A stretch of DNA of 64,000 nucleotides, taken from NCBI GenBank assembly GCA_041394985.1, contig JAWLBI010000001.1:2108001-2172000 (forward strand), read 5' to 3'. The stretch's first letter is position 1. Every line of letters starts with the position of its first letter. The translations under genes were made by a program, and so were the position numbers. The DNA is from JAGLON01 sp041394985. Lineage in GTDB: Bacteria > Zixibacteria > MSB-5A5 > GN15 > JAAZOE01. Shown here in pieces: positions 51,336 to 60,800 of this stretch. The notes under the pieces are model-generated. The model was given only the letters and a program-made list of their open reading frames with translations. It searched no databases and was not told the origin of the DNA.

Positions 51336-52379
51336 ATGTGGAATAAAGCGGGGAATTTTCTATTTGCCGCGCTTCTGAGTCTTATCGTCATCGCCGCCGG
51401 TGCGGGAATTGCCTGGGCATGTCAGTTTGACCTGTGCAGTTCGACGTACTACGGAAAATTATCTGAAAACTCAATCACAATCACTCGGGAAATTCATCAA
51501 TATACGTTTAGTGCGCAGGATGGAGACCGCATTATCGTACGAGTCAATCGAACGTCCGGGACGCTCGAACCGCGTCTCGCGATATACGATCCAAACGGCG
51601 GCCTGATCGCCGAAAGCGGTGTCGGGACGTCGTGGGCGCAGTTGCTCGATATCTATATTCCAGCGACCGGTACGTATGATTTTCGAGTGATGGATGGTTC
51701 CGGGCCGGGCCGCGGGGATTATGCCGTGAGCCTCCAGAGTACCAACCGGCCGGGGAATGTCACGACGATTGCTTTCGATGATGTCATCCGCGATACGCTC
51801 GAGATGTACTCGCAGATGAATACCTACCGTTTTCTGGCCGATGCCGGGGAATCGGTGATGCTGCAGGCGATTGCCATTGAGGGCGGTGTCGACCCGCGAA
51901 TCGAATTGTTCGATCCGCTCGGTATTCGCCTCGGTTCCGCGCAGGACGCCAGCGAGGCCGTACTGATTAAGAATTCGCTCAGCACTTCCGGGTATCATAC
52001 TATTATTGTGAGTGATGACCGAGCATCCGAGACCGGATCGTATTTCCTCGTTGTTCATCGGTTGCCGACCGATGTCGATGATGACGGCGATGCCCGACCG
52101 ACCGATTTCGCATTGGCGCAGAATTATCCCAATCCGTTCAATCCGTCGACTTCAATTGAGTATACGCTTGCCAGGAGTTTATTTGTTGAAATCGACGTGT
52201 ACAATGTTATCGGCGAACGGGTAACGAACCTGGTATCGAGGACGATGTCGGCGGGAAGTCACACGGTTATCTGGGATGGCCGCGATGCGAACGGGGAAGA
52301 GGCTGCGTCGGGAATCTACTATTACACGATCACGACCCCCGATTTCACCGACAGCAAGAAGATGCTGCTGTTAAAGTAA
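51336..52379 (+). CDS. exported PPC-domain protein with a 'QNYPNPFNPST' C-terminal module
   Basis: A 347-residue exported protein. A signal peptide (about 1-28, ending 'GIAWAC') is followed by two pre-peptidase C-terminal-like beta domains ('HQYTFSAQDGDRIIVRV' to 'GDYAVSLQST', and 'NTYRFLADAGESVMLQA' to 'GSYFLVVHRL'). A short acidic linker leads to the C-terminal module 'AQNYPNPFNPSTSIEYTL' to 'GIYYYTITTPDFTDSKKMLL', as in proteins exported or anchored in FCB-group bacteria. No catalytic domain is visible. It stands alone and is followed by a strong terminator. Confidence 0.85.
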   Translation: MWNKAGNFLFAALLSLIVIAAGAGIAWACQFDLCSSTYYGKLSENSITITREIHQYTFSAQDGDRIIVRVNRTSGTLEPRLAIYDPNGGLIAESGVGTSWAQLLDIYIPATGTYDFRVMDGSGPGRGDYAVSLQSTNRPGNVTTIAFDDVIRDTLEMYSQMNTYRFLADAGESVMLQAIAIEGGVDPRIELFDPLGIRLGSAQDASEAVLIKNSLSTSGYHTIIVSDDRASETGSYFLVVHRLPTDVDDDGDARPTDFALAQNYPNPFNPSTSIEYTLARSLFVEIDVYNVIGERVTNLVSRTMSAGSHTVIWDGRDANGEEAASGIYYYTITTPDFTDSKKMLLLK

Positions 52380-52398
52380 AAGTTTAATTGATTGCTTT

Positions 52399-52431
52399 AA
52401 GCCTCCTTTTGAAAAGAAGGAGGCTTTTTTT
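52399..52431 (+). terminator. terminator after the PPC-domain protein
   Basis: Ten-base perfect stem AAGCCTCCTT / AAGGAGGCTT (52399-52408 with 52417-52426), then a T run. Confidence 0.9.
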
Positions 52432-52468
52432 ATACCGACATATAAATATATATAATCTGAAAAAACAC

Positions 52469-52497
52469 TTGCGCATGGGTAGCATGCGAATTATTAT
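52469..52497 (+). promoter_or_regulatory. promoter of tRNA-Gly
   Basis: -35-like TTGCGC (52469-52474), a 17-base spacer, and -10 TATTAT (52492-52497), 12 bases before the tRNA. Confidence 0.5.
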
Positions 52498-52509
52498 ACG
52501 GCGCCTTGA

Positions 52510-52585
52510 GCGGGAGTAACTCAGTTGGTAGAGTATTAGCCTTCCAAGCTAACTGTCGCGGGTTCGAGACCCGTCTCCCGCTCCA
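52510..52585 (+). tRNA. tRNA-Gly (anticodon TCC)
   Basis: Full cloverleaf. Acceptor GCGGGAG / CTCCCGC, D arm, anticodon stem TTAGC / GCTAA with loop CTTCCAA, and T arm GCGGG-TTCGAGA-CCCGT. The CCA end is encoded in the DNA, unlike in the two other tRNA genes of the window. Confidence 0.97.
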
Positions 52586-52639
52586 TTTTTTTGCCTGAAA
52601 TCCCTGAAAAGACAACTTTAAAGCCTACTCAATCCTCGC

Positions 52640-52880
52640 CATATGTGTTCAATGAAGAGTATTGCCTTACGATGGCATGGATTCCCGACTCGGTCGTCAT
52701 AGGAATGACGGCCTCTCGGGAATGACAGGGGTGGGGTGAGCATGAATCTTTGGGCCGGGAACCTGCCAATTTTGGGGAGGCCAAAAGGAATATGCCGCCC
52801 TGATGTCCCCGCTGTAACCCGCGGCTGTGCCGTGGGATTCACGATTTCCATGCCCTCCCAGAGAAGGGCCTTGAGTTATC
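52640..52880. repeat. composite intergenic palindromic repeat region
   Basis: Nested inverted repeats: ATTCCCGA (52681-52688) with TCGGGAAT (52716-52723), and inside it GTCGTCAT-AGGA-ATGACGGC (52693-52712). Further on are TTTTGG-GGAGG-CCAAAA (52770-52786) and GC-rich palindromes at 52807-52840. The style 'GGATTCCCG...CGGGAATGAC' resembles dispersed REP/MITE-type repeats of many bacteria. It lies between tRNA-Gly and tRNA-Thr; ORFs in it (for example 52736-53056) have no family features. Confidence 0.55.
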
Positions 52881-53107
52881 ATCTCAACGGCAGAAAGGAC
52901 GGCAATTTAGGGGAAATTTTTTTACTAAATCCTCATTTTCCTGTTTACTTTTTGAACAGAAAAATGTTAATTGCTATCCCTATTTGCCGATATGTGATGT
53001 ACATACCCCGGTTAGCGAGTTTCGGGACAATACAGAGGCGCATAGGTAAAGGCTAACTTGGGACAGTTTTGTAAGTTAAGATTTTTGGGCGGTTGCACAG
53101 AAACTTC
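52881..53107. other. AT-rich stretch before the tuf promoter, no gene seen
   Basis: Part of the 600-base gap between two tRNA genes. I see no gene, tRNA or terminator here. Confidence 0.4.
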
Positions 53108-53135
53108 TTGACAAGTGTTCCAAAATGGGTAAATT
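53108..53135 (+). promoter_or_regulatory. sigma70-type promoter of tRNA-Thr-tuf
   Basis: Perfect -35 TTGACA (53108-53113), a 16-base spacer, and -10 TAAATT (53130-53135), about 54 bases before the tRNA-Thr. Confidence 0.7.
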
Positions 53136-53188
53136 AGGGGTCTTTACTTTAGGCGATTACGCCTATTTTTGCGCTGGGAAAAAAACAA

Positions 53189-53261
53189 GCCCAGATAGCT
53201 CAGGAGGTAGAGCACATCCTTGGTAAGGATGAGGTCACCGGTTCGAATCCGGTTCTGGGCT
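53189..53261 (+). tRNA. tRNA-Thr (anticodon GGT)
   Basis: Acceptor GCCCAGA / TCTGGGC, anticodon stem CATCC / GGATG with loop TTGGTAA, T arm ACCGG-TTCGAAT-CCGGT. No encoded CCA. It is cotranscribed with tuf, 33 bases downstream, as in the thrT-tufB arrangement of many bacteria. Confidence 0.97.
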
Positions 53262-53294
53262 TTTAGTTTTATATGTCTATCGGAGGAATTGGCG

Positions 53295-54500
53295 ATGGCC
53301 AAGGAGAAATTTGCACGGACAAAGCCGCACGTAAACGTCGGGACGATCGGTCACGTAGACCACGGCAAGACGACGTTGACTGCGGCGATGACGATGGTGT
53401 TGAACCGCAAGGGCGGTGGTGCAATTCGGACGTTCGATTCGATCGATAATGCGCCGGAAGAGAAAGAGCGGGGTATCACGATTGCGACGGCGCACGTGGA
53501 GTATGAGACTGAAAAGCGTCACTATGCGCACGTGGACTGTCCCGGTCACGCTGACTATGTGAAGAACATGATCACGGGTGCGGCGCAGATGGACGGTGCG
53601 ATTCTTGTCGTGTCGGCCTCCGATGGCCCGATGCCTCAGACTCGCGAGCACATTCTCCTGGCTCGTCAGGTCGGTGTGCCGTTCATCATCGTGTACATGA
53701 ACAAGGTTGACATGGTGGACGATCCTGAGTTGTTGGATCTGGTGGAGCTTGAAGTTCGCGACCTTCTGTCGAAGTACGATTTCCCGGGCGACGATATACC
53801 GGTGATTCGGGGCAGCGCTCTGGAAGCGATGACGAAGGCTTCGGATATGAACATCAAAGACGATCCGGCGTTCAAGTCGATTTATGAGTTGATGGATGCG
53901 ATCGACAGCTACATTCCGACGCCTGAGCGCGACAAGGACAAACCGTTCCTGATGCCGGTGGAAGACGTATTCTCGATCACGGGTCGCGGTACGGTCGGCA
54001 CGGGTCGTGTCGAGCGCGGCGTGGTGAAGACGGGTGACGAAGTCGAGCGCGTGGGTATTAAAGAGACGCGCAAGACGGTCGTGACGGGTGTCGAGATGTT
54101 CCGCAAGATTCTGGATTATGCAGAAGCTGGCGACAACGTAGGTTTGTTGCTTCGCGGAATCGACAAGACGGAACTGGAGCGCGGTATGGTCTTGGCGAAA
54201 CCGGGCTCGATCAAGCCTGCGACGAAGTTCAAAGGCGAGGTCTATGTGTTGACGAAAGAAGAGGGCGGTCGTCATACGCCGTTCTTTACTGGATATCGTC
54301 CTCAGTTCTATTTCCGTACGACCGACGTGACCGGTAACTGTAATCTTCCTGACGGCATCGAGATGGTCATGCCCGGCGATAACGTGACGATCACGGCCGA
54401 GCTGATCACTCCGATCGCGATGGAAAAAGAACTTCGGTTTGCTATCCGCGAAGGCGGCCGCACGATCGGCGCCGGTGTTATCGCGGAAGTGCTTGAATAG
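53295..54500 (+). CDS. tuf: elongation factor Tu
   Basis: GTPase that brings aminoacyl-tRNA to the ribosome. G1 'GHVDHGKTT', G2 'RGITIATAHVEYET', G3 'DCPGHADYVKNMITGAAQMD', G4 'NKVD' and G5 'GSALEA'; C-terminal beta barrels end in 'ELRFAIREGGRTIGAGVI'. The ATG at 53295 with GGAGGAA in front gives 401 residues. Codon use is strongly biased, as expected for the most abundant protein. It is flanked by two tRNA genes. Confidence 0.98.
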   Translation: MAKEKFARTKPHVNVGTIGHVDHGKTTLTAAMTMVLNRKGGGAIRTFDSIDNAPEEKERGITIATAHVEYETEKRHYAHVDCPGHADYVKNMITGAAQMDGAILVVSASDGPMPQTREHILLARQVGVPFIIVYMNKVDMVDDPELLDLVELEVRDLLSKYDFPGDDIPVIRGSALEAMTKASDMNIKDDPAFKSIYELMDAIDSYIPTPERDKDKPFLMPVEDVFSITGRGTVGTGRVERGVVKTGDEVERVGIKETRKTVVTGVEMFRKILDYAEAGDNVGLLLRGIDKTELERGMVLAKPGSIKPATKFKGEVYVLTKEEGGRHTPFFTGYRPQFYFRTTDVTGNCNLPDGIEMVMPGDNVTITAELITPIAMEKELRFAIREGGRTIGAGVIAEVLE

Positions 54501-54542
54501 ATAAAACAGCGGAACTCGTTTCCGCATTGACGAGATATAAAT

Positions 54543-54615
54543 AGGCCAGTAGCTCAATTGGCAGAGTTCCGGTCTCCAAAACCGGCGGTTGGGGGTTCGA
54601 TTCCCTCCTGGCCTG
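54543..54615 (+). tRNA. tRNA-Trp (anticodon CCA)
   Basis: Acceptor AGGCCAG / CTGGCCT, anticodon stem CCGGT / ACCGG with loop CTCCAAA, T arm GGGGG-TTCGATT-CCCTC. No encoded CCA. Position between tuf and secE is the classical one. Confidence 0.96.
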
Positions 54616-54636
54616 TTAAACAACAGAAGGATTACC

Positions 54637-54816
54637 GTGCAGAAAATCGTCAAGTTTCTTAAAGAGACGGTCGCCGAGATGAAAAAAGTCACCTGGCCGA
54701 CCAGGCAGGAAATTGTCGGTTCGACGGTTGTCACGGTTGTCGTGTCGATCATCGTTTCGATTTTCATCGGTGTGGTTGATTTCGTGCTTGATAAAGCGGT
54801 GAGAGCCATATTCTAA
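54637..54816 (+). CDS. secE: preprotein translocase subunit SecE
   Basis: 59-residue single-span form: an amphipathic helix with 'FLKETVAEMKKVTWPTRQEI', then one membrane helix. The start is a GTG at 54637 with GAAGGA in front. It clamps SecY. nusG follows 19 bases later. Confidence 0.95.
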   Translation: MQKIVKFLKETVAEMKKVTWPTRQEIVGSTVVTVVVSIIVSIFIGVVDFVLDKAVRAIF

Positions 54817-54835
54817 AACGATTGGAATGTAAGTT

Positions 54836-55378
54836 ATGGCGCTTCGTTGGTACGCGGTACATACATATTCGGGTCATGAGCAAAAAGCCAAGCGGTATCT
54901 GGAGTCCGCCGTCGAGACGAACGGGCTTCAGGAACAGTTTGGTGATGTCCTGATTCCGACCGAACAGGTCACGGAAATGCGGGATGGGAAACGCTCGACT
55001 TCGACAAAGAAGTTTCTGCCCAGCTATATCCTCGTTCAGCTCGAATTGAACAAGGTGACGCAGAATCTGGTCGTATCAACTCCGGGTATCACGAATTTTG
55101 TCGGCGCCAAAGGAAAGCCGCAGCCGCTCCGGCAGGAAGAGGTTGACCGCATCATGGGACAGGTGGACCAGAAGCGCGAAGCCGAGATGACGGATATTCC
55201 GTTCATCGCCGGGGATCAGGTCAAGGTTATCGACGGTCCGTTTGCCGATTTCGCAGGCTCGATTTCGGAAGTGAATATGGAGCGCAAAAAAGTCAAGGTG
55301 ATGGTATCGATTTTCGGTCGTCCGACACCGGTAGAATTGGATTTTCTCCAGGTCGAACTGGTTAAACAGAAGGGTTAG
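54836..55378 (+). CDS. nusG: transcription antitermination protein NusG
   Basis: 180 residues: an NGN domain ('RWYAVHTYSGHEQKAKRYLE', 'PSYILVQLELN', 'GITNFVGAKGKPQPL') that binds RNA polymerase, and a C-terminal KOW domain ('FIAGDQVKVIDGPFADFAGSI') that contacts S10 or Rho. Lies in the conserved secE-nusG-rplK order. Confidence 0.97.
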   Translation: MALRWYAVHTYSGHEQKAKRYLESAVETNGLQEQFGDVLIPTEQVTEMRDGKRSTSTKKFLPSYILVQLELNKVTQNLVVSTPGITNFVGAKGKPQPLRQEEVDRIMGQVDQKREAEMTDIPFIAGDQVKVIDGPFADFAGSISEVNMERKKVKVMVSIFGRPTPVELDFLQVELVKQKG

Positions 55379-55396
55379 ATTTAAAGGAGCATCGAA

Positions 55397-55822
55397 TTGG
55401 CAAAGAAGATTGATTCAATTATAAAACTGCAGATTCCCGCCGGCAACGCTAACCCGGCTCCGCCAGTCGGTCCTGCTTTGGGTCAGCACGGTGTCAACAT
55501 CATGGAGTTCTGCAAGGCGTTCAACGCCCGAACTCAGAAAGACGCCGGATTGATTATCCCGGTGGAAATCACGGTTTTTCAGGACAAGTCTTTTCTCTTC
55601 ATAACCAAGACGCCGCCCGCGGCGGTCTTGATTAAGAAGGCCATCGGTTTGGGCAAAGGCTCGGGTGAGCCGAACCGAAATAAGGTTGGAAAGATAACCC
55701 GTGCACAGTTAGAAGAAATTGCGAAACTGAAAATGCCCGATTTGAACGCGTCGGATCTCGATTCGGCCGTTGAAATCATCGCCGGTACCTGCCGGTCGAT
55801 GGGCGTTAATGTACAGAATTAA
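55397..55822 (+). CDS. rplK: 50S ribosomal protein L11
   Basis: 141 residues. 'IKLQIPAGNANPAPPVGPALGQHGVNIMEFCKAFNART' and the C-terminal rRNA-binding 'GTCRSMGVNV' are diagnostic. It forms the GTPase-associated centre with the L10-L12 stalk. The start is TTG, preceded by AAGGAG. Confidence 0.97.
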   Translation: MAKKIDSIIKLQIPAGNANPAPPVGPALGQHGVNIMEFCKAFNARTQKDAGLIIPVEITVFQDKSFLFITKTPPAAVLIKKAIGLGKGSGEPNRNKVGKITRAQLEEIAKLKMPDLNASDLDSAVEIIAGTCRSMGVNVQN

Positions 55823-55874
55823 CTCTGTCGTTCGCTATTACCTATTCACTCAAGTCTAGGGAGAATGAGAGTAC

Positions 55875-56579
55875 GTGAAGAAATCAAAAGGCTATCGTAA
55901 GGCTATTGAAGGCGTCGATCGGCTGAAGCAGTATTCCCTGGAAGAAGCTATTTCGTTGGTTAAAGACAAGGCATTTGTCAAATTCGACGAATCGGTGGAC
56001 ATCAATATGAAACTGGGTGTTGATCCTCGACATGCAGATCAGATCGTCCGCGGCACCGTTTCCCTTCCCAATGGGACAGGAAAGTCGGTGAAGGTTATAG
56101 CTTTTGCCCAGGGCGATAAGGCAAAAGAGGCCCAGGACGCCGGAGCCGATTATATCGGCGGCGATGAGGAAGTCCAGAAGATCCAGGAAGGCTGGGTCGA
56201 TTTTGACGTCGTCGTTGCCACCCCCGATATGATGGGTAAAATCGGTCGTTTGGGTAAGGTGCTCGGCCCGCGCGGGTTGATGCCGAATCCCAAGTCCGGT
56301 ACGGTCACGATGGATGTCGGGAAAGCGGTCTCCGAACTGAAGGCCGGTAAAATCGAATTCCGTGTCGATCGTCAGGGGGGTCTTTCGGCCGCCATCGGCA
56401 AAGTTTCCTTCGACAAGGAAAAACTGGTCGAAAACGCCAAGGTGTTTTTTGATGCCGTCGTTCGTGCGAAACCATCGGCGGCGAAAGGTGCCTACATCAA
56501 GAGTGCCTCGGTCAGTTCCACAATGGGTTTGGGCCTGAAGCTCGATTACAATACGATTCTGTTGGAGCTGAAGAAGTAG
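55875..56579 (+). CDS. rplA: 50S ribosomal protein L1
   Basis: 234 residues with 'KFDESVDINMKLGVDPRHADQIVRGTV', 'GKIGRLGKVLGPRGLMPNPKSGTV' and 'SVSSTMGLGLKLD'. L1 forms the mobile stalk at the E site and often represses its own operon by binding mRNA. The start is a GTG at 55875. Confidence 0.97.
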   Translation: MKKSKGYRKAIEGVDRLKQYSLEEAISLVKDKAFVKFDESVDINMKLGVDPRHADQIVRGTVSLPNGTGKSVKVIAFAQGDKAKEAQDAGADYIGGDEEVQKIQEGWVDFDVVVATPDMMGKIGRLGKVLGPRGLMPNPKSGTVTMDVGKAVSELKAGKIEFRVDRQGGLSAAIGKVSFDKEKLVENAKVFFDAVVRAKPSAAKGAYIKSASVSSTMGLGLKLDYNTILLELKK

Positions 56580-56592
56580 AAGGGATAAGACG

Positions 56593-57126
56593 ATGCCGAC
56601 ACAAGTGAAAATAGATACAGTAGCCGAGCTGAAGGAGAAATTCTCCGGTGCGGAGAATATCTTCATCACCGACTATGTCGGGCTCAATGTCGCACAGATG
56701 ACCAAGCTGCGCAAAGAGCTCCGTGACAATGGCGTGAAATACGTCATTGCCAAAAACACGCTGCTGCGAATCGCCGCCAAAGATACCGGGTATGAAGCGT
56801 TGATCCCGCATCTGAAAGGCCCGACCGCAGTCGCATTTTCCAATGCCGATCCGAATGTTCCGGCCAAGATTCTCTATGACACCTGGAAAGAGCTCAAAGA
56901 AATCAATAAACCGGAAATCAAGGCGTTTTATATAGATAACCAGTTGTTTGACGGCGCCGATGCCGAGCGTATTGCCAAACTGCCGACTCGCGAAGTGCTT
57001 CTTTCTCAATTGGTCGCTGCCGTCCAGGGACCGATTGCGGAATTCGTGGGAACGCTCAATGGCATCATTCGAGAATTCGTCGGTACTATTGACGCACTGG
57101 CAGAAAAAAGAAAAACTGAGAATTAA
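56593..57126 (+). CDS. rplJ: 50S ribosomal protein L10
   Basis: 177 residues. 'VAELKEKFSGAENIFITDYVGLNVAQMTKLRKELRDNGVKY' and 'KNTLLRIAA' define the rRNA-binding domain; the C-terminal helix binds L7/L12 dimers. Only 13 bases separate it from rplA, so any L10 leader control must act within the longer transcript. Confidence 0.96.
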   Translation: MPTQVKIDTVAELKEKFSGAENIFITDYVGLNVAQMTKLRKELRDNGVKYVIAKNTLLRIAAKDTGYEALIPHLKGPTAVAFSNADPNVPAKILYDTWKELKEINKPEIKAFYIDNQLFDGADAERIAKLPTREVLLSQLVAAVQGPIAEFVGTLNGIIREFVGTIDALAEKRKTEN

Positions 57127-57245
57127 ACAGCTATCTATCGGCCATGGCTGGTTTTCCGGTGGTACTCTCGTCGCCGACCGCGAAAAGCCGAAATGAGTCG
57201 GGAACCAAATAGCTTAGAAACTGTTAAACCGAAAGGGTTATTACC

Positions 57246-57629
57246 GTGTCTGATAATAGCACAATTGCGGAGATCATTGAGAAGATTGAGAAGCTGACGG
57301 TTCTGGAACTGGCAGATCTTTCCAAAGAACTCCAGGATAAATTTGGCGTAACGGCTGCCGCTCCGGTGGCTGCCATGGCCATGCCTGTTGCCGGTGGCGA
57401 AGCTGCTGCTGAAGAAAAGACTGAATTCACCGTTGAACTGCAGTCTGCCGGCGACAAGAAGATTCAGGTTATTAAGGTTGTCCGTGAAATCACGGCTCTC
57501 GGCCTTAAGGAAGCCAAGGAACTCGTTGACGGCGCTCCAAGCCCGGTCAAAGAAGGGGTTTCCAAGGAAGAAGCGGAAAGCATCCGAGATAAATTGCAGG
57601 AAGTCGGTGCTCAGGTCGAGATTAAGTAG
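57246..57629 (+). CDS. rplL: 50S ribosomal protein L7/L12
   Basis: 127 residues: N-terminal dimerisation domain, an Ala/Pro-rich hinge around 37-55, and the C-terminal factor-binding domain ('KIQVIKVVREITALGLKEAKELVDGAPSPVKEGVSKEEAE'). The start is a GTG. It is separated from rplJ by 119 bases, in which I see no strong hairpin. Confidence 0.97.
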   Translation: MSDNSTIAEIIEKIEKLTVLELADLSKELQDKFGVTAAAPVAAMAMPVAGGEAAAEEKTEFTVELQSAGDKKIQVIKVVREITALGLKEAKELVDGAPSPVKEGVSKEEAESIRDKLQEVGAQVEIK

Positions 57630-57637
57630 TTTTTTGT

Positions 57638-57663
57638 ATCCCGCCCGCACTGACGGGCGGGAT
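57638..57663 (+). terminator. attenuator hairpin between rplL and rpoB
   Basis: Ten-base perfect stem ATCCCGCCCG / CGGGCGGGAT with a six-base loop, just after rplL. No long T run follows, so it probably causes partial termination, pausing or processing, as known for the rplL-rpoB gap in other bacteria. The next 230 bases to rpoB hold no gene, only T-rich sequence near 57865-57880. Confidence 0.6.
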
Positions 57664-57894
57664 AACCTCTCTTTGCGTTACCCGTCTCCACAGGGGGAGT
57701 ACGGTTATTACAGAGTTGTGGTATAAAGTACCTGAGGTTCGCAAGAAGCTCTAACATGTAGAGAAGTATCTTTTGAAAACTGACTTTCAGGTATTGTTAA
57801 AAATGGAATTTTAATCCATCACCCTTGCCGGGCTGATTGAGGTCGGTATGTGGGGCGGTGGTTTTTTGTGTTTTTTTTGTGGGGAGGTACTCCA

Positions 57895-60800
57895 TTGGCC
57901 AGGAAGTTACCCATCCAGCGTAAGGATTTCGGTTCAATTCCCGCGGGAGCTGATTTACCGAATTTGTTAGATGTCCAGCTCAAATCCTACGAGGATTTTC
58001 TGCAGGCGGCTATCGAGCCGGAAAAGCGGCTCAAACAGGGCTTGCAGCAGATTTTCTATGAAATCTTCCCGATTTCGGACATCCGAGAAAATCATACGCT
58101 CGAATTCGTCGACTATCAACTGGGTACGCGGCGGTATTCTATTAATGAATGCCAGGAGCGGAACATGACATTTGCCGCACCGCTCAAGGCAACCCTCCGG
58201 CTCGTCAGCCGCGAAGGGGAAGGCCCTGAAAAACAGGTGAAAGACATTATCGAGCAGGAAGTGTACCTGGGCGAGCTGCCGCTGATTACCGAACGCGGTA
58301 CATTCGTTATTAACGGATCCGAGCGCGTAATCGTGTCGCAGTTACACCGGTCGCCGGGCGTCTTTTTCGACTCGAGCATTCACCCCAACGGGAAAGAGAT
58401 TTTCTCCGCCCGCATTATTCCGTATCGGGGAAGTTGGGTCGAATTCACGACCGATATTAACGATGTGATGTTCGTACACATTGACTCGCGCCGGAAACTG
58501 CATGCTACCGCGCTGCTGCGGGCAATCGGATTTTCCAGTAATGAGGAAATCCTGGAACTCTTCTACAATATTAATGATGTTTCGCTGGCCGGTAAGAAGG
58601 CCGAGGATGTCGTCGGGCATTTTTCCGCGGAATCGGTCGTCGATACCGAAACGGGTGAAATCATGTTGACGGCGGGCGAGACGATCACCGAATCGCATCT
58701 CACTCGGTTGACCGAGTTGAAAAAGAAAAAACTCAAAATTATCGAAGTCGATGAGCATCGCGAGGCTTACGTCATAATTAATACACTGGCCAAAGACGTG
58801 ACGTCGAATCGCGAAGAAGCCCTGACGAAAATCTATACGCTGATGCGCCCGGGTGAGCCGCCGACTATCGAAATGGCCGAGGCCCTGCTGGAAAAACTGT
58901 TCTTCAACGACAAGCGCTATGATTTGGGCGAAGTCGGCCGGTATATGATTAATCAGCGGCTCGGTCTTGACATACCTCTCGCACACACGACTCTGGATAA
59001 TAAAGACTTTGTCAGTATCACCAAGTACCTGGTGGATCTCCGCAACGGGCACGGCTTCGTCGATGATATCGATCACCTCGGTAATCGTCGCGCCCGTACC
59101 GTCGGCGAATTGTTGTCGAATCTGTATTCGGTCGGATTGTCTCGTGTCGCGCGCAATATTCGCGAGCGCATGAGCCTGAAGGATTCGGATCCGCTCACGC
59201 CGCAAACACTGGTCAATGCACGCACCGTATCATCGGTCATCGAGACGTTTTTCGGTTCGTCTCAGTTGTCGCAGTTCATGGACCAGACCAACCCGTTGAT
59301 GGAATTGACGCACAAGCGCCGTTTATCGGCACTCGGTCCCGGCGGTTTGACGCGCGAGCGCGCCGGCTTTGAAGTCCGAGACGTGCATCATACGCACTAT
59401 GGCCGTCTGTGCCCGGTAGAAACGCCGGAAGGTCCGAATATTGGCCTTATCGTATCGCTGGCCACCTATGCGAGAATCAATCGGTATGGATTCATTGAAA
59501 CACCGTATCGTAAATTCACGGGTGGCAAATTTACAGGCGAAATCATCTATTTAACGGCTGATGAGGAAGACCGTCATATTATCGCGCAGGCGAACGAATC
59601 ATTGACCAAAGACGGTCGCTTTACGAATGAAGTTATTTCCGCTCGACACCGCGACGACTATCCGGTCGTTAACGCTAAGGATGTCGAGTACATGGATGTC
59701 TCCCCGAAACAGCTCGTGTCGGTCGCCGCATCCCTGATTCCCTTCCTTGAGCATGACGATGCGAACCGTGCTTTGATGGGCTCGAACATGCAACGTCAGG
59801 CCGTACCGCTGTTGAAAACAGACGCCCCGTTTGTCGGAACCGGTATGGAAAGAATCGTTGCCAATGACGCCGGTGTTACCGTTACGGCCAAGCGCGCCGG
59901 AACGGTAGTCTTTGTCGACGCGCGCAAAGTCGTTGTCCGTCCCGATGTCAAGGCCCGTCCGGATGAACTGGGCTTTTTCGAGGATGACATTTACGAATTG
60001 ACCAAATTTAAACGCTCCAACCAGGACACCTGCATTAACCAGATACCCGTTGTTGAAATCGGTGATTCCTTAAAAGAAGGCGATTTGATTGCCGACGGTC
60101 CATCGACAGATCGCGGCGAACTGGCACTCGGAAAGAACGTCCTCGTTGCCTTCATGCCGTGGCTCGGGTATAACTTCGAGGATGCTATAATCTTGTCGGA
60201 GCGGCTCATAAAAGAAGATACTTTTACTTCGATTCACATCGAGGAATTCGAATTACAGGTCCGCGATACCAAGCGCGGCGCCGAGGAAATCACTCGTGAA
60301 ATTCCGAACGTATCGGAAGAGGCGCTGTTGAACCTCGACGAGAACGGCATCATTCGTTCGGGCGCCGAGGTCGAATCAGGAGATATCCTGGTCGGTAAGG
60401 TTACGCCGAAAGGCGAGACGGAACTGTCGCCCGAGGAGCGCCTGTTGCGGGCCATCTTCGGGGAGAAGGCCGGCGACGTGCGCGATGCCTCTTTGAAGGC
60501 GCCGCCCGGAATGCGCGGTGTCATCGTCGACACCAAAGTGTTCTCCCGGAAAGAACGCACCGAAGAGGCCAAGAAGTTCGAAAAACAGCATGTTGCCAAT
60601 ATCAAGAAAGAGTACAACAAGCTGTTCCAGGATATTGCCAATTACCGTAATCGGAGACTTGGTGAGATTCTGGATGGGAAGACGGCCGGAACGATCCGTT
60701 CGATTATCGACAATTCGGTAACGATCCGGGCCGGACATAAATTTAAAAACGAAAACCTGGTTGACTTCGATTTCGATATGGTCGTGGCTCCCGATGGTTT

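Noticed and set aside
52740..52880. Cobalamin riboswitch
   Set aside because: Only a short part (GTCCCCGC, TGTAA) resembles the core; no B12 gene lies downstream and the other conserved parts are not evident. Kept only as a side remark.
52736..53056. 106-codon plus-strand frame between the tRNA genes
   Set aside because: It runs through palindromic repeat DNA, has no good ribosome binding site, and has no family features.
53277..54809. 510-codon minus-strand frame over tuf and secE
   Set aside because: It is caused by the strong codon bias of tuf and also runs across a tRNA gene. It is a shadow.
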